Below are positions 1 through 10,474 of a DNA stretch of 64,000 nucleotides, one piece after another. The notes beneath the pieces were generated by a model. The model saw nothing but the letters and a program-made list of their open reading frames with translations. It made no database searches and was not told where the DNA came from. A program made the translations under genes and the position numbers. The stretch spans positions 1,674,001-1,738,000 of the forward strand of contig NZ_LR134290.1 in assembly GCF_900636545.1 (NCBI RefSeq), in the 5' to 3' direction. Every line of letters starts with the position of its first letter. The first letter of the stretch is position 1. The stretch comes from Pseudomonas mendocina (GTDB lineage Bacteria > Pseudomonadota > Gammaproteobacteria > Pseudomonadales > Pseudomonadaceae).

Positions 1-75
1 CGCGTGGCCGAGAACCCCTTATTACAGCCCGTTGTCCTACGTGCGCTGCTGGTGCCTGTGCCAGCAGCGGGTTGA
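1..75 (+). CDS. mucC: 3' end of mucC/rseC-like protein (partial)
   Basis: Only the last 24 codons are in the window, reading through RVAENPLLQPVVLRALL and ending in TGA at 73-75. In Pseudomonas the gene before mucD is mucC (RseC family), an inner-membrane protein of the algU-mucABCD envelope-stress operon, and its C-terminus has a similar LQPVVLRALL stretch. Assignment rests on this short similarity and on position, so it is moderate. The 36-nt gap to the likely mucD start suggests the genes are co-transcribed. Confidence 0.6.
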   Translation, partial: RVAENPLLQPVVLRALLVPVPAAG

Positions 76-110
76 GTGTGTCCGAGTTTTACATGGGGAG
101 TCGTAGTTCG

Positions 111-1535
111 ATGAGAAAACTCAAGTCCATTGCACCGCTGCTGGCGGTTGCGTTGCTCTGGGGGCAGAGCTTTTTGGCTCAGGCCAGCCTGCCCGACTTT
201 ACCGATCTGGTGGAGGAGGCCTCGCCTGCTGTAGTCAACATCAGTACCCGACAGAAGATGCCCGAGCGCGCCGTTGCCGGCCAGCCAGGTCTGCCCGACC
301 TCGAAGGGCTGCCGCCGATGTTCCGTGAATTCTTCGAGCGCAGCATCCCGCAGGTACCGCGCAACCCGGGCGGTCGTCAGCGTGAGGCGCAGTCGCTGGG
401 CTCCGGTTTCATCATTTCGCCTGACGGCTACATCATGACCAACAATCACGTGGTCGCCGATGCTGACGAGATCATCGTGCGTCTGTCCGATCGTAGCGAG
501 CTGGAGGCCAAGCTGATTGGTGCCGATCCGCGCAGTGACGTTGCGTTGCTCAAGGTCGAGGGCAAGGATCTACCGGTGGTGCGTCTGGGCAAGGCCGACG
601 ACCTCAAGGTTGGTGAGTGGGTACTGGCCATCGGTTCTCCGTTCGGTTTCGACCACTCGGTGACCGCCGGTATCGTCAGTGCCAAGGGGCGTAACCTGCC
701 GAGCGACAGCTACGTGCCGTTCATCCAGACCGATGTGGCGATCAACCCGGGTAATTCCGGCGGCCCGCTGTTCAACCTGCAAGGCGAGGTCGTGGGTATC
801 AACTCGCAGATCTTCACTCGCTCCGGCGGTTTCATGGGGCTCTCCTTCGCCATTCCGATGGAAGTGGCCATGCAGGTCGCTGATCAGCTCAAAACAGACG
901 GCAAGGTCACTCGCGGCTGGCTCGGTGTGGTGATCCAGGAAGTGAACAAGGACCTGGCTGAATCCTTCGGCTTGGAGAAACCGGCTGGCGCGCTGGTTGC
1001 GCAGGTGCTGGAAGACGGTCCTGCGGACAAGGGCGGCCTGCTGGTGGGCGACGTGATTCTCAGCCTCAATGGCAAGCCGATCATCATGTCGGCCGACCTG
1101 CCGCATCTGGTCGGCGGATTAAAGCCCGGCGAAAAGGCCGAATTGGACGTGGTGCGTGACGGTTCGCGCAAGAAGCTCGACGTCACGGTCGGTACGCTGC
1201 CTGAAGAAGGCCAGGAGCTGGCCTCGTCGGGTTCGGCGCAGGGTGCCGAGCGCAGCAACAACCGCTTGGGCGTGACGGTGGTCGAGCTGACTGCCGAGCA
1301 GAAGAAAGGCCTCGATCTGAAGGGCGGTGTCGTGGTCAAGGAAGTGCTCAATGGTCCGGCTGCCATGATTGGTCTGCGTCCGGGCGATGTGATCACTCAC
1401 CTGAATAATCAGGCTATCGATTCCACCAGCACCTTCACCCAGGTGGCGCAGGAATTGCCGAAGAACCGTTCGGTGTCCATGCGTGTTCTGCGTCAGGGGC
1501 GTGCCAGCTTCATCACGTTCAAGCTGGCTGAGTAA
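111..1535 (+). CDS. mucD: MucD, DegP/HtrA-type periplasmic serine protease
   Basis: 474-aa periplasmic protease/chaperone that degrades misfolded envelope proteins and restrains AlgU-dependent alginate production. The start at 111 is preferred over upstream TTG/ATG codons: it follows GGGGAG (95-100) and gives a clean Sec signal (MRKLKS, hydrophobic core, AQA). The trypsin-like triad is visible as His113 in NNHVVADAD, Asp143 in DPRSDVA and Ser216 in NPGNSGGPL. Two PDZ domains follow (about residues 235-330 and 375-470). Length is normal for MucD. It sits directly after the mucC end and is followed by a hairpin terminator. Confidence 0.95.
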   Translation: MRKLKSIAPLLAVALLWGQSFLAQASLPDFTDLVEEASPAVVNISTRQKMPERAVAGQPGLPDLEGLPPMFREFFERSIPQVPRNPGGRQREAQSLGSGFIISPDGYIMTNNHVVADADEIIVRLSDRSELEAKLIGADPRSDVALLKVEGKDLPVVRLGKADDLKVGEWVLAIGSPFGFDHSVTAGIVSAKGRNLPSDSYVPFIQTDVAINPGNSGGPLFNLQGEVVGINSQIFTRSGGFMGLSFAIPMEVAMQVADQLKTDGKVTRGWLGVVIQEVNKDLAESFGLEKPAGALVAQVLEDGPADKGGLLVGDVILSLNGKPIIMSADLPHLVGGLKPGEKAELDVVRDGSRKKLDVTVGTLPEEGQELASSGSAQGAERSNNRLGVTVVELTAEQKKGLDLKGGVVVKEVLNGPAAMIGLRPGDVITHLNNQAIDSTSTFTQVAQELPKNRSVSMRVLRQGRASFITFKLAE

Positions 1536-1548
1536 TCCGGCCAATACT

Positions 1549-1578
1549 GAAGAAGGGCGCTTTCGAGCGCCCTTCTTC
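1549..1578 (+). terminator. Terminator hairpin after mucD
   Basis: A perfect 12-bp inverted repeat, GAAGAAGGGCGC with GCGCCCTTCTTC around a TTTCGA loop, lies 13 nt after the mucD stop. There is no long T-run; the 3' arm itself ends TTCTTC. It separates the muc operon from lepA. Confidence 0.75.
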
Positions 1579-1685
1579 GTGTCTGCCCTGTACTGTGCAG
1601 ACGTGACGCGGTTATGAGGGATCAGGTACAATCCGCGGCTATTTTCGGCAAGCGTCTTGCCTGTGCCTTCTTCGAGTGTTGATCC

Positions 1686-3485
1686 GTGAGTGACCTGAGT
1701 CATATCCGCAATTTTTCCATCATTGCCCACATTGACCACGGCAAGTCCACCCTGGCTGACCGTTTCATCCAGATGTGCGGCGGCCTCGCTGCGCGTGAAA
1801 TGGAGGCTCAGGTACTGGACTCCATGGATCTGGAGCGTGAGCGCGGCATCACCATCAAGGCCCACAGCGTCACCCTTCACTACAAGGCGAAGGACGGCAA
1901 GACCTACCAGCTGAACTTCATCGATACGCCCGGCCACGTGGACTTCACCTACGAAGTCTCACGCTCGCTGGCTGCATGCGAGGGTGCGTTGCTGGTGGTG
2001 GACGCCGGTCAGGGCGTCGAGGCACAGTCGGTCGCCAACTGCTACACCGCCATCGAGCAGGGGCTGGAAGTGATGCCCGTGTTGAACAAGATGGACCTGC
2101 CCCAGGCTGACCCGGACCGCGTCAAGGACGAGATCGAGAAGATCATCGGCATCGACGCTACCGACGCCGTGGCCTGTAGCGCCAAGAGCGGCATGGGCGT
2201 GGACGAGGTGCTTGAGCGTCTGGTGCAAACCATCCCTGCGCCCGAGGGTGAGATCGATGCGCCGCTGCAGGCGCTGATCATCGATTCCTGGTTCGACAAT
2301 TATCTGGGCGTGGTCTCGCTGGTGCGCGTGCGCCAGGGCCGCGTGAAGAAGGGCGACAAGATTCTGGTCAAGTCCACCGGCAAGGTGCACCTGGTCGACA
2401 GCGTCGGTGTATTCACCCCGAAACACACCGCTACTGCTGATCTTAAGGCCGGTGAAGTGGGCTTCATCATCGCCAGCATCAAGGACATTCATGGTGCGCC
2501 GGTTGGTGACACCCTGACCCTGTCCTCGACCCCAGAGGTCGAAGTACTGCCGGGCTTCAAGAAGATCCAGCCGCAGGTATACGCCGGTCTGTTCCCGGTC
2601 AGCTCCGACGATTTCGAGGACTTCCGCGATGCCCTGCAGAAGCTGACCCTCAACGATTCGTCGCTGCAATACGCGCCGGAAAGCTCCGATGCACTGGGCT
2701 TCGGTTTCCGCTGCGGCTTCCTTGGCATGCTCCACATGGAGATCATCCAGGAGCGCCTGGAGCGCGAGTACGATCTGGACCTGATCACCACCGCGCCGAG
2801 CGTAATCTACGAGATCGAGCTCAAGACGGGTGAAACCATCACCGTGGACAACCCGTCCAAGTTGCCGGACGTTTCGGCAGTGGCCGACTTCCGCGAGCCG
2901 ATCGTCACCGCGACCATCCTGGTGCCGCAGGAGCACCTGGGTAACGTCATCACCCTGTGCATCGAGAAGCGTGGCGTGCAGCGCGACATGCAATTCCTCG
3001 GGTCGCAAGTTCAGGTTCGCTACGACCTGCCGATGAACGAAGTGGTGCTGGACTTCTTCGACCGTCTGAAGTCGACCAGCCGTGGTTATGCGTCGCTGGA
3101 CTATCATTTCGACCGCTACCAGTCTGCCAACCTGGTCAAGCTGGACGTACTGATCAACGGCGACAAGGTCGATGCTCTGGCCTTGATCGTTCACCGCGAC
3201 AACGCGGCCTACAAGGGCCGTGCCTTGACCGAGAAGATGAAGGAACTGATTCCTCGGCAGATGTTCGATGTGGCGATCCAGGCAGCCATCGGCGGTCAGA
3301 TCATCGCGCGGACCACTGTCAAGGCGCTCAGAAAGAACGTACTGGCCAAATGTTACGGTGGCGACGTGAGCCGTAAGAAGAAGCTGCTCGAGAAGCAGAA
3401 GGCCGGTAAGAAACGCATGAAGCAGGTTGGTAACGTGGAGATCCCACAGGAAGCCTTCCTCGCTGTGCTCAGGTTGGATAGCTAA
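1686..3485 (+). CDS. lepA: Elongation factor 4 (LepA), translational GTPase
   Basis: 599-aa cytoplasmic/membrane-associated ribosomal GTPase of the EF-G family, implicated in ribosome back-translocation or 30S biogenesis. The start is GTG ([20 protein letters not shown]). The G1 box AHIDHGKS is near residue 13, G3 DTPGH near residue 78, and G4 NKMD near residue 132. EF-G-like domains and the LepA-specific C-terminal domain ([20 protein letters not shown]) follow. Length matches the family. It is first in a long cluster with lepB only 6 nt downstream, the classic lepA-lepB-rnc-era order. Confidence 0.97.
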   Translation: MSDLSHIRNFSIIAHIDHGKSTLADRFIQMCGGLAAREMEAQVLDSMDLERERGITIKAHSVTLHYKAKDGKTYQLNFIDTPGHVDFTYEVSRSLAACEGALLVVDAGQGVEAQSVANCYTAIEQGLEVMPVLNKMDLPQADPDRVKDEIEKIIGIDATDAVACSAKSGMGVDEVLERLVQTIPAPEGEIDAPLQALIIDSWFDNYLGVVSLVRVRQGRVKKGDKILVKSTGKVHLVDSVGVFTPKHTATADLKAGEVGFIIASIKDIHGAPVGDTLTLSSTPEVEVLPGFKKIQPQVYAGLFPVSSDDFEDFRDALQKLTLNDSSLQYAPESSDALGFGFRCGFLGMLHMEIIQERLEREYDLDLITTAPSVIYEIELKTGETITVDNPSKLPDVSAVADFREPIVTATILVPQEHLGNVITLCIEKRGVQRDMQFLGSQVQVRYDLPMNEVVLDFFDRLKSTSRGYASLDYHFDRYQSANLVKLDVLINGDKVDALALIVHRDNAAYKGRALTEKMKELIPRQMFDVAIQAAIGGQIIARTTVKALRKNVLAKCYGGDVSRKKKLLEKQKAGKKRMKQVGNVEIPQEAFLAVLRLDS

Positions 3486-3491
3486 GGCTCT

Positions 3492-4346
3492 ATGTCGATC
3501 AATTTCCCGCTCCTGTTGGTTATCGCGGTCGCCGTCTGCGGCTTCCTGGCCCTGATCGATCTGATTCTGCTGGCTCCGCGCCGCCGTGCGGCGATTGCGG
3601 CGTACCAGGGGCGGGTCGACGATCCTGACGACAGGGTGCTGGAACGTCTGAGCAAGGAGCCCTTGCTGGTCGAGTACGGCAAATCCTTCTTCCCGGTGCT
3701 GGCCATCGTGCTGGTGCTGCGCTCGTTTCTGGTGGAACCGTTCCAGATTCCTTCCGGGTCGATGAAGCCGACCCTGGAAGTGGGCGATTTCATCCTGGTC
3801 AACAAGTTCGCCTACGGCATTCGTCTGCCGGTGATCGACGAGAAGATCATCGAGGTGGATAACCCGCAGCGCGGCGATGTGATGGTGTTCCGCTATCCCA
3901 GCGACCCGACCATCAACTACATCAAGCGCGTGGTGGGACTGCCGGGTGATCGCATCGAGTACACCCAGGGCAAGCGTCTGCTGATCAATGGCGAGCCGGT
4001 GGCCGAAAAGCTGATCGGTGAGGAGCCGGGCAGCCTGGGTGGTGCGATGCTCTACCAGGAGCGTCTGGGCCAGGTCGAACACACCATCCGCAAGGAAATG
4101 ACCCGCATGCGCCGCGAGCCCGGCGGCCAATGGGTGGTGCCGGAAGGGCACTACTTCATGATGGGCGACAACCGTGACAACTCCAACGACAGCCGTTACT
4201 GGCGCGATCGTCATATTCCTCAGGAGCTTTGGGGCATGGTCCCTGACGACCATATCGTCGGCAAGGCCTTCGCCATCTGGATGAGCTGGCCGGAACCCAA
4301 GACCAGCAATCTGCCCAACTTCTCTCGGGTCGGCCTGATTCATTGA
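3492..4346 (+). CDS. lepB: Signal peptidase I (LepB)
   Basis: 284-aa inner-membrane peptidase that removes Sec/Tat signal peptides at the periplasmic face. Two N-terminal hydrophobic segments (about residues 5-27 and 66-80) flank a cytoplasmic loop. The catalytic Ser90 lies in IPSGSMKPTL and the general-base Lys145 in NYIKRVVGLPGDR. The C-terminal signature GDNRDNSNDSRYW is present. It begins 6 nt after lepA, so translational coupling is likely. Conserved signature and synteny make this assignment secure. Confidence 0.97.
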   Translation: MSINFPLLLVIAVAVCGFLALIDLILLAPRRRAAIAAYQGRVDDPDDRVLERLSKEPLLVEYGKSFFPVLAIVLVLRSFLVEPFQIPSGSMKPTLEVGDFILVNKFAYGIRLPVIDEKIIEVDNPQRGDVMVFRYPSDPTINYIKRVVGLPGDRIEYTQGKRLLINGEPVAEKLIGEEPGSLGGAMLYQERLGQVEHTIRKEMTRMRREPGGQWVVPEGHYFMMGDNRDNSNDSRYWRDRHIPQELWGMVPDDHIVGKAFAIWMSWPEPKTSNLPNFSRVGLIH

Positions 4347-4437
4347 GCACTGGCGCGCTGTTCAATACAGCGCGCCAGGCTATAACTAGTCTTGCCGTAT
4401 CGGCATTCCAACAAGACCGAATCTTCTGGGGATATAC

Positions 4438-4815
4438 ATGAAATTCGCGCGCTCGCAGCAGGGGCTTTCCATTCTGGGTTGGCTGGTGGTTCTGGCCGTG
4501 GTGGCATTCTTCGCCAGTACGGCGTTCAAGGTGCTGCCGCATTACATGGACTATATGTCCATGGAGAAAATCATCACGTCGGTGGAAACCGATAAAGCGG
4601 CCGACGTGCGGACCATCAACGAGTTTTACAACCACGTCAGCAAGGGCATGCAGGTCAATAACATTCGTGACCTGAACATGCGCGACGCTCTGCAGGTCAA
4701 GGTGGAGAACAACGAGTTCCAGGTCCACCTCAAGTATGAAAAACGCGAGCCGCTGATCGAGAACCTCGATCTGGTGGTGAATTTCGACAAAGAATTTCGT
4801 GTACGGATGCCGTGA
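4438..4815 (+). CDS. DUF4845 membrane protein
   Basis: 125-aa protein with one N-terminal hydrophobic segment (about residues 12-30, [18 protein letters not shown]) and a soluble, charged C-terminal part predicted outside the cytoplasm. This DUF4845 family lies between lepB and rnc in many pseudomonads and other gammaproteobacteria. Its function is not established. The ATG at 4438 follows GGGGATATAC. Its stop overlaps the rnc start (GTGA), consistent with coupled translation in the lepA-pdxJ cluster. Confidence 0.85.
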   Translation: MKFARSQQGLSILGWLVVLAVVAFFASTAFKVLPHYMDYMSMEKIITSVETDKAADVRTINEFYNHVSKGMQVNNIRDLNMRDALQVKVENNEFQVHLKYEKREPLIENLDLVVNFDKEFRVRMP

Positions 4816-5501
4816 GTCCCAATCTGTCCCGCCTCGAGCGCAAGCTCGGCTATAGCTTCAAGGATCAGGACCTGATGGTCCTGGCCCTGACCCATCGCAG
4901 TTTCGCCGGCCGCAACAATGAGCGGCTGGAATTTCTCGGTGATGCCATTCTCAATTTCGTAGCCGGTGAGGCGTTGTTCGAGCGCTTCCCGCAGGCCCGC
5001 GAAGGGCAGTTGTCGCGTTTGCGCGCACGCCTGGTCAAGGGCGAGACGCTGGCCGTACTGGCCCGCGGTTTCGAACTGGGCGAATACCTGCGCCTGGGTT
5101 CCGGTGAGCTGAAGAGCGGCGGTTTCCGCCGTGAGTCGATCCTGGCTGATGCCCTGGAGGCGCTGATCGGCGCCATCTACCTGGACGCCGGGATGGAGGC
5201 GGCGCGCGAGCGCGTGCTGGACTGGCTGACCGGTGAGCTGGACGGCCTGACCCTGGTCGACACCAACAAGGATCCGAAAACGCGCCTGCAGGAGTTCCTG
5301 CAATCGCGTGCCTGCGAGCTACCTCGTTACGAGGTGGTGGACGTTCAGGGCGAGCCGCACTGCCGTACCTTCATGGTCGAGTGCCAGGTGGCCCTGCTCA
5401 ATGAAAAGACCCTGGGCCAGGGCGGCAGCCGGCGTATAGCCGAGCAGGTCGCTGCGGCTGCGGCGCTGATCGCCCTCGGGGTGGAGAATGGCAATGACTG
5501 A
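4812..5501 (+). CDS. rnc: Ribonuclease III
   Basis: 229-aa double-strand-specific endoribonuclease that processes rRNA precursors and structured mRNAs. The GTG start overlaps the end of the DUF4845 gene. The RNase III signature [12 protein letters not shown] (about residues 36-47) carries the metal-binding acidic residues, a second acidic cluster is in [12 protein letters not shown], and a double-stranded RNA-binding domain occupies about residues 155-225. Length is typical. Its last 14 nt overlap the longest era reading frame. Confidence 0.97.
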   Translation: MSPNLSRLERKLGYSFKDQDLMVLALTHRSFAGRNNERLEFLGDAILNFVAGEALFERFPQAREGQLSRLRARLVKGETLAVLARGFELGEYLRLGSGELKSGGFRRESILADALEALIGAIYLDAGMEAARERVLDWLTGELDGLTLVDTNKDPKTRLQEFLQSRACELPRYEVVDVQGEPHCRTFMVECQVALLNEKTLGQGGSRRIAEQVAAAAALIALGVENGND

Positions 5502-6393
5502 TGTACCTGTGACTCGCTGCGGCTACGTCGCCATCGTCGGCCGGCCCAACGTGGGCAAGTCGACGCTGCTCAACCACATCCTCGGACAGAAGCTGGCGAT
5601 CACCTCGCGCAAGCCGCAGACCACTCGCCACAACATGCTCGGGATCAAGACCGAGGGCGATATCCAGGCCGTCTACGTCGATACGCCCGGCCTGCACAAG
5701 CACAACGACAAGGCGCTCAACCGCTACATGAACCGCAGTGCGTCCACCGCGCTGAAGGATGTCGACGTGGTGGTGTTCGTGGTCGACCGCACGCGCTGGA
5801 CCGACGAGGATCAGTTGGTGCTGGAGAAGGTGCAGCACGTCAAATGCCCGATCCTGCTGGCGGTGAACAAGGCCGATCGCCTGGAAGACAAGAGCGAGCT
5901 GCTGCCGCATTTGAACTGGCTGGCCGAGCAACTGCCGCAGGCCGAGATCGTGCCGATCTCCGCGCTGCAGGGCCAGAACCTCGACACGCTGGAAAAGCTG
6001 GTGGGTGAGCGCCTGCCGGAGTCCGAACATTTCTACCCGGAAGACCAGATCACCGACCGCTCCAGCCGCTTCCTGGCGGCCGAGCTGATCCGCGAGAAGA
6101 TCATGCGTCAGCTCGGTGCCGAGCTGCCGTACCAGATCACCGTGGAGATCGAGGAGTTCAAGCAGGAGGGCCGCATTCTGCATATCCACGGTCTGATTCT
6201 GGTGGAGCGTGACGGACAGAAGAAGATCATCATCGGTGACAAGGGCGAGCGCATCAAACGTATCGGTCAGGATGCGCGCAAGGACATGGAAACCATGTTC
6301 GACTCCAAGGTGATGCTCAACCTCTGGGTCAAGGTCAAAGGTGGCTGGTCCGACGATGAACGCGCCCTGCGTTCGCTGGGTTACCTGGATTGA
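5488..6393 (+). CDS. era: GTPase Era
   Basis: 301-aa GTPase that binds the 3' end of 16S rRNA and acts in 30S maturation. The P-loop GRPNVGKS lies near residue 18, G3 is DTPGLH, G4 is NKAD, and a C-terminal KH domain contains the [13 protein letters not shown] loop. Two in-frame ATGs (5488 and 5494) are possible; both overlap the rnc end, and GGGGTGGAG lies just upstream. The second would give MTDVP, closer to the usual Era start. Family and synteny are certain. Confidence 0.97.
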   Translation: MAMTDVPVTRCGYVAIVGRPNVGKSTLLNHILGQKLAITSRKPQTTRHNMLGIKTEGDIQAVYVDTPGLHKHNDKALNRYMNRSASTALKDVDVVVFVVDRTRWTDEDQLVLEKVQHVKCPILLAVNKADRLEDKSELLPHLNWLAEQLPQAEIVPISALQGQNLDTLEKLVGERLPESEHFYPEDQITDRSSRFLAAELIREKIMRQLGAELPYQITVEIEEFKQEGRILHIHGLILVERDGQKKIIIGDKGERIKRIGQDARKDMETMFDSKVMLNLWVKVKGGWSDDERALRSLGYLD

Positions 6394-6450
6394 TCGCGGT
6401 GCCATGCGCATCCTCGGTGTTGCGCGTGGCGCATTCTGGCGGTTACTTAC

Positions 6451-7140
6451 ATGACTTCTGCCGCCTACGTTCTGCATAGCCGCCCGTACAAGGAAAGCAG
6501 CGCCTTGGTGGACTTCTTCACCGTCCAGGGCCGTATCCGCGCAGTGCTGCGTGCGGCACGCGGCAAGGTCGGCAGCATTGCCCGACCATTTGCCCCACTG
6601 GAGCTGGAACTGCGCGGGCGCGGCGAGCTGAAGAGTGTCGGCCGTCTGGAAAGCGCCGGCATCCCGCTGCTGCTGACCGGCGAGGCGCTGTTCTCCGGGC
6701 TCTACCTCAACGAATTGCTTATTCGCCTGCTGCCGGCCGAAGACCCACACCCAGCGATGCTCGAACACTACGGCCTGACCCTGCAGGCGCTGGCTGCCGG
6801 CCGGCCGTTGGAGCCGCTGCTGCGCGCATTCGAATGGCGCCTGCTGGACGAGCTGGGCTATGGTTTCGCCCTGGATCGCGACCAGCACGACCAGGCCATC
6901 GACCCCGCCGCGCTGTATCGCTGGCAGCAGGACATCGGCTTGGTGCCGGTGGTACAACTGCAGCCTGGCGTGTTTCTGGGGCGCGAGCTGCTGGCCATGG
7001 CTGAAGCCGACTGGCAGACACCGGGCGCGCTCGCTGCCGCCAAGCGCCTGATGCGCCAGGCGCTGGCCCCTCATCTTGGTGGCAGGCCACTGGTCAGCCG
7101 CGAACTTTTCATGACGCTCAAGGAGTCCAAGCGTGACTGA
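6451..7140 (+). CDS. recO: DNA repair protein RecO
   Basis: 229-aa recombination mediator of the RecFOR pathway that loads RecA on SSB-coated gaps and anneals strands. The N-terminal OB-fold starts with [19 protein letters not shown], followed by the helical domain. The zinc-finger cysteines found in some RecO proteins are not evident, as is common in pseudomonads. The ATG at 6451 has a poor ribosome-binding site. The end overlaps pdxJ by 8 nt, the conserved era-recO-pdxJ arrangement. Confidence 0.95.
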   Translation: MTSAAYVLHSRPYKESSALVDFFTVQGRIRAVLRAARGKVGSIARPFAPLELELRGRGELKSVGRLESAGIPLLLTGEALFSGLYLNELLIRLLPAEDPHPAMLEHYGLTLQALAAGRPLEPLLRAFEWRLLDELGYGFALDRDQHDQAIDPAALYRWQQDIGLVPVVQLQPGVFLGRELLAMAEADWQTPGALAAAKRLMRQALAPHLGGRPLVSRELFMTLKESKRD

Positions 7141-7879
7141 GGCCAATCGTATTCTGCTCGGCGTGAACATCGACCACGTCGCCACCCTGCGCCAGGCTCG
7201 CGGTACGCGCTACCCGGACCCGGTCAAGGCCGCGCTGGACGCCGAGGAAGCTGGTGCCGACGGCATCACCGTGCACCTGCGCGAAGACCGTCGGCACATC
7301 CAGGATCGCGATGTGCGCGTGCTGGCTGACGTGCTGCAGACGCGGATGAACTTCGAGATGGGCGTCACCGACTTCATGCTCGGTTTTGCCGAGCAGATTC
7401 GCCCGGCGCATGTCTGCCTGGTACCGGAGACCCGCCAGGAGCTGACTACCGAAGGTGGCCTGGACGTAGCAGGTCAGGAAGCCCGCATTGCCGCGGCGGT
7501 GGAGCGTCTGACGCTGGCCGGTTGCGAGGTGTCGCTGTTCATCGACGCCGAGGAGCGGCAGATCGAGGCCGCCATGCGCGTCGGCGCGCCAGCCATCGAA
7601 TTGCACACCGGACGTTATGCCGATGCCCACACGGCAGAGGAGGCGGCTCATGAACTGTCGCGTATTCGCGATGGCGTGATCTGCGGCCTCAACCACGGGC
7701 TGATCGTCAATGCCGGTCACGGTTTGCATTACCACAACGCCGAGGCCGTGGCCGCGATTCCCGGCATCAACGAACTGAACATTGGCCACGCCATCGTCGC
7801 CCATGCGCTGTTCGTCGGCTTCAAGCAGGCGGTTGCCGAGATGAAGGCGTTGATCGTGGCGGCGGCCTACCGCGGCTAG
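7133..7879 (+). CDS. pdxJ: Pyridoxine 5'-phosphate synthase PdxJ
   Basis: 248-aa cytoplasmic enzyme that condenses 3-amino-1-hydroxyacetone phosphate with deoxyxylulose 5-phosphate to form pyridoxine 5'-phosphate, the last ring-closing step of DXP-dependent vitamin B6 synthesis. The GTG start overlaps recO and follows AAGGAG. Family motifs seen are [35 protein letters not shown] and [14 protein letters not shown]. Last gene of the lepA-pdxJ cluster. B6 supply is relevant to the PLP-protein cluster at 31-37 kb, though no direct link is visible. Confidence 0.97.
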   Translation: MTEANRILLGVNIDHVATLRQARGTRYPDPVKAALDAEEAGADGITVHLREDRRHIQDRDVRVLADVLQTRMNFEMGVTDFMLGFAEQIRPAHVCLVPETRQELTTEGGLDVAGQEARIAAAVERLTLAGCEVSLFIDAEERQIEAAMRVGAPAIELHTGRYADAHTAEEAAHELSRIRDGVICGLNHGLIVNAGHGLHYHNAEAVAAIPGINELNIGHAIVAHALFVGFKQAVAEMKALIVAAAYRG

Positions 7880-7885
7880 TGGACT

Positions 7886-7948
7886 CTGTGGGAGGGGCTT
7901 CAGCCGCGACTTTCCTGTGACGCATCGCCGCTGAAGCGCCTCCCACAG
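7886..7948. repeat. REP pair downstream of pdxJ
   Basis: An inverted pair, CTGTGGGAGGGGCTTCAGC facing GCTGAAGCGCCTCCCACAG, forms a long imperfect hairpin. It matches the other REP palindromes at 21.2 and 59 kb and lies between the convergent pdxJ and LysR genes, where it may also end transcription. Confidence 0.85.
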
Positions 7949-7958
7949 CGCGGTGCTC

Positions 7959-8843
7959 TCAGCCCTGCGCGAACGCCTGAGTCATCTGTGTGGCAAGCGC
8001 CTCGATGGCGTCATTACTCTGATGACCACGAATCAACTTGATGTGGTACTCACCCAGCGCGGGCAGCCCCTGTTCCGCGCCGAGCCGCCGCAACGGTGGC
8101 TTGACCAGGCTGCGCGGGAAGGGCGCGATGGCCAGGTCGGCGGTCATCGCTGCTTCCTGGCCGGCACACTGTTCGCAGGAATAGGCGATGCGGTAGCTCA
8201 GACCCTGGCGATCCAGTGCATCGAGGGCGGTCCGGCGCCAGGCGCAGCCTGGGTTGGCCAGTGCCAGCGGTAGCGGTGAGCGTTGTATGGCCAGGCCGCC
8301 ATCGCGTCCGGCCCAAACCAGTTCTTCGGAATAGATCACTTCACCGCGCGTGTCGTCCAGGCCGTCATTGCCGGCATTGATCAGGGTCAGATCCAGTTCG
8401 CCGGCATCCAGCTTGGCCACCAGTTCCACGCTGCGTCCCACGTTGACCTCGACTTCCACACCCGGGTGGCTGCGGGCGAACAGCATGAGTACGCCAGGTA
8501 GCACACGGTCACCGATATCGTTCGGCGTGCCAAAGCGTACGCGACCGGTCAGCGTCGGGGTAAGAAAACGGGCCACGGCCTCCTCATTGAGTTTGAGCAG
8601 GCGCCTGGCATAGCCCAGCAGTACCTCGCCCTCGGTGGTGAGTTGCACGCGCCTGGCTTCGCGGATGAACAGGCGCTGACCGAGGGTTTCCTCCAGGCGC
8701 TTGATTTGCAGGCTCACGGCAGCCGTGCTGCGAAACACCTGGGCGGCGGTGCGGGTAAAGCTGCCGCTGTCGGCGATGGCGACGAAGGTGCGCAACACAT
8801 CGCTTTCCAGAAGCGGCAGGGCGGTCGGAGCGGTGGCGTTCAT
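7959..8843 (-). CDS. LysR-family transcriptional regulator (LrhA/HexA-like)
   Basis: 294-aa DNA-binding regulator. The N-terminal winged helix-turn-helix covers about residues 14-72 (FVAIADSGSFTRTAAQVF, then QIKRLEETLGQRLF), followed by a LysR substrate-binding domain. The N-terminus resembles the LrhA/HexA/PecT branch. Two cysteines (SCEQCAG, about residue 227) could be redox- or ligand-related, which is only inference. It is divergent from a small ORF at 8959, with an AT-rich intergenic region likely to hold both promoters. The target is unknown. Confidence 0.9.
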   Translation of the reverse strand: MNATAPTALPLLESDVLRTFVAIADSGSFTRTAAQVFRSTAAVSLQIKRLEETLGQRLFIREARRVQLTTEGEVLLGYARRLLKLNEEAVARFLTPTLTGRVRFGTPNDIGDRVLPGVLMLFARSHPGVEVEVNVGRSVELVAKLDAGELDLTLINAGNDGLDDTRGEVIYSEELVWAGRDGGLAIQRSPLPLALANPGCAWRRTALDALDRQGLSYRIAYSCEQCAGQEAAMTADLAIAPFPRSLVKPPLRRLGAEQGLPALGEYHIKLIRGHQSNDAIEALATQMTQAFAQG

Positions 8844-8958
8844 GATCGTTAAAAATTACTTAATATTGAATTTGATATTTGTCGTTTGTTTGAACGATAG
8901 GGGCGTTTCATCCTGATCGCAAGCCCGGCATTAGTCGGTAGCGACAGGAGGAAAGGTG

Positions 8959-9225
8959 ATGAAAGGTTCAAATCGTTGCGACAAACCCCGCCCGCCCATG
9001 CCCGAGTTCTACATGCCGGCCATGTGGCCGCTGGATCTGCAGAACGCAATCGTCGACTGGATTGGTGCCTGGTTCTGGCGTCGGCGCATGCGTCGTCTAT
9101 TGGCGCAGGACACCGAGGGGGCTATTCGTCTGGGTAGCGCCCGTGGTGTGGTGGAGCAGGGCGCTGGTGAGCCGCTGCGTTTGATCGCCCAGCGGCGTGC
9201 GCGTTGGTTACGCGGTGACTGTTGA
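8959..9225 (+). CDS. Small hypothetical basic protein
   Basis: 88-aa protein of unknown function. The ATG at 8959 has an excellent ribosome-binding site (ACAGGAGGA, 8945-8953). It has a proline/methionine-rich start (PRPPMPEFYMPAMWPLDL) and an arginine-rich middle (WFWRRRMRRLL) after a short amphipathic stretch. It is loosely reminiscent of DUF1127-type small Arg-rich proteins, but the family signature is not visible. Position opposite a LysR gene suggests it may be that regulator's target. Confidence 0.65.
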   Translation: MKGSNRCDKPRPPMPEFYMPAMWPLDLQNAIVDWIGAWFWRRRMRRLLAQDTEGAIRLGSARGVVEQGAGEPLRLIAQRRARWLRGDC

Positions 9226-9236
9226 GGTCGAGCGTG

Positions 9237-9505
9237 TAGGACGTACCGAGCGGCGACCCCTTTGCGAGGCGGTACGCTGCTGGAGTGTCGGGTGTTGGTG
9301 GCGGACTGTTCGCTGGCGCTCCTGAGTCCACCCTACGAACTCAGGCCTAGGGCTGGTATTAAGGGAGCGCATGGCAGGCCGTAGGGCGTACTCGCGAAGC
9401 AGTACGCCGTTGGTGGGGGCGTATTGGGCGTGGATGTGGTGCTGGGTCCGGTATGGGCTGGCTGACTGTGCGCTTCGCTACGAGCGGCCGGCGTACCTGT
9501 CTGCC
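9237..9505. repeat. Two degenerate copies of a dispersed intergenic repeat
   Basis: The gap between the small ORF and cmoB holds two related stretches. One runs GAGCGGCGACCCCTTTGCG to TCCACCCTACG (9247-9340); the other contains CGAAGCAGTACGCCGTTGG (9394-9412). The same words recur at 41.7, 42.9-43.1 and 44.0 kb. No convincing coding sequence is seen here. Confidence 0.6.
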
Positions 9506-10474
9506 CTAAGGCTTGTGCGCGATCAGCACGGCGCGGGTCGGTGCCGGCAGGCCTTCGACGGTGCGGCTGTGGTCGGCTGGGTCGAGGAATTCGGGCAGTG
9601 ATTGGAAGCGCATCCACTCGGTGGCGCGTTGCTCCTCCACCGAGGTGGTGCTGACGTCGACGCAGCGTACGTCCTCGAAACCGGCGCGGCGTAGCCAGCG
9701 CTCCAGTGCCGGTACCGAGGGCAGGAACCAGACGTTGCGCATCTGCGCATAGCGATCCTCGGGCACCAGCACCTGCTCGGCATCGCCTTCTACCACCAGG
9801 GTTTCCAGCACCAGTTCACCGCCTTTGACCAGCGCATCCTTGAGGTCGAGTAGATGGTCGATGGGCGAGCGACGGTGGTAGAGCACGCCCATGGAGAATA
9901 CCGTGTCGAAGCCCTGCAGCTTGGCCGGCAGTTCCTCGAACGCCAGCGGCAGGTGCCATACCGGTTGCTCTGGCAGATAGCGCTTCATCGCCAGGAACTG
10001 GCAGAGGAACAGCCAGTTGGGGTCGATGCCGACCACGCTGTCGGCACCCGCACCAAGCATGCGCCACATGTAGTAGCCGTTGCCGCAGCCGACGTCGAGG
10101 ATGCGCTTGCCGGCCAGATCCAGATGCGGGGCGACGCGCTGCCACTTCCAGTCCGAGCGCCATTCGGTGTCGATATGCACGCCGAACAATTCGAACGGAC
10201 CCTTGCGCCAGGGGATCAGCCCCTGCAGGGCCGTTTTCAGCTGCGTGCGCGTGGCCTCGTCACAAGCGCCGCCGAAGGAGAAGCGCTGCAGCAGCTCCAC
10301 CTCACTCACCGGTAATTCAGGCAATGCCTGCACGGCGCCGTACCAGCGCGCCAGGTCGCCGTGACCGATGGCCAGCTTGGCATCGAGCTGGCTGGGCAGC
10401 TCGCATGTCCAGTCTTGCAACGGAGTACCAGCAAGCTGTGCTTGCAGGGCGTCCAGATCCAGATCGCGCATCAT
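9506..10474 (-). CDS. cmoB: tRNA U34 carboxymethyltransferase CmoB
   Basis: 322-aa enzyme that transfers a carboxymethyl group from carboxy-SAM to 5-hydroxyuridine at tRNA position 34, giving cmo5U, which widens wobble decoding. The SAM-type Rossmann motif [16 protein letters not shown] is near residue 120. Other family motifs are the [15 protein letters not shown] stretch and [15 protein letters not shown]. Two adjacent ATGs are possible starts; the first overlaps the cmoA stop as ATGA, so translation is coupled to cmoA upstream on this strand. Confidence 0.95.
   Translation of the reverse strand: MMRDLDLDALQAQLAGTPLQDWTCELPSQLDAKLAIGHGDLARWYGAVQALPELPVSEVELLQRFSFGGACDEATRTQLKTALQGLIPWRKGPFELFGVHIDTEWRSDWKWQRVAPHLDLAGKRILDVGCGNGYYMWRMLGAGADSVVGIDPNWLFLCQFLAMKRYLPEQPVWHLPLAFEELPAKLQGFDTVFSMGVLYHRRSPIDHLLDLKDALVKGGELVLETLVVEGDAEQVLVPEDRYAQMRNVWFLPSVPALERWLRRAGFEDVRCVDVSTTSVEEQRATEWMRFQSLPEFLDPADHSRTVEGLPAPTRAVLIAHKP

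Noticed and set aside
1959..4343. A 794-codon open frame on the minus strand opposite lepA and lepB
   Set aside because: Spans two real genes and the gap between them, is His/Gln-rich without domains; a shadow frame.
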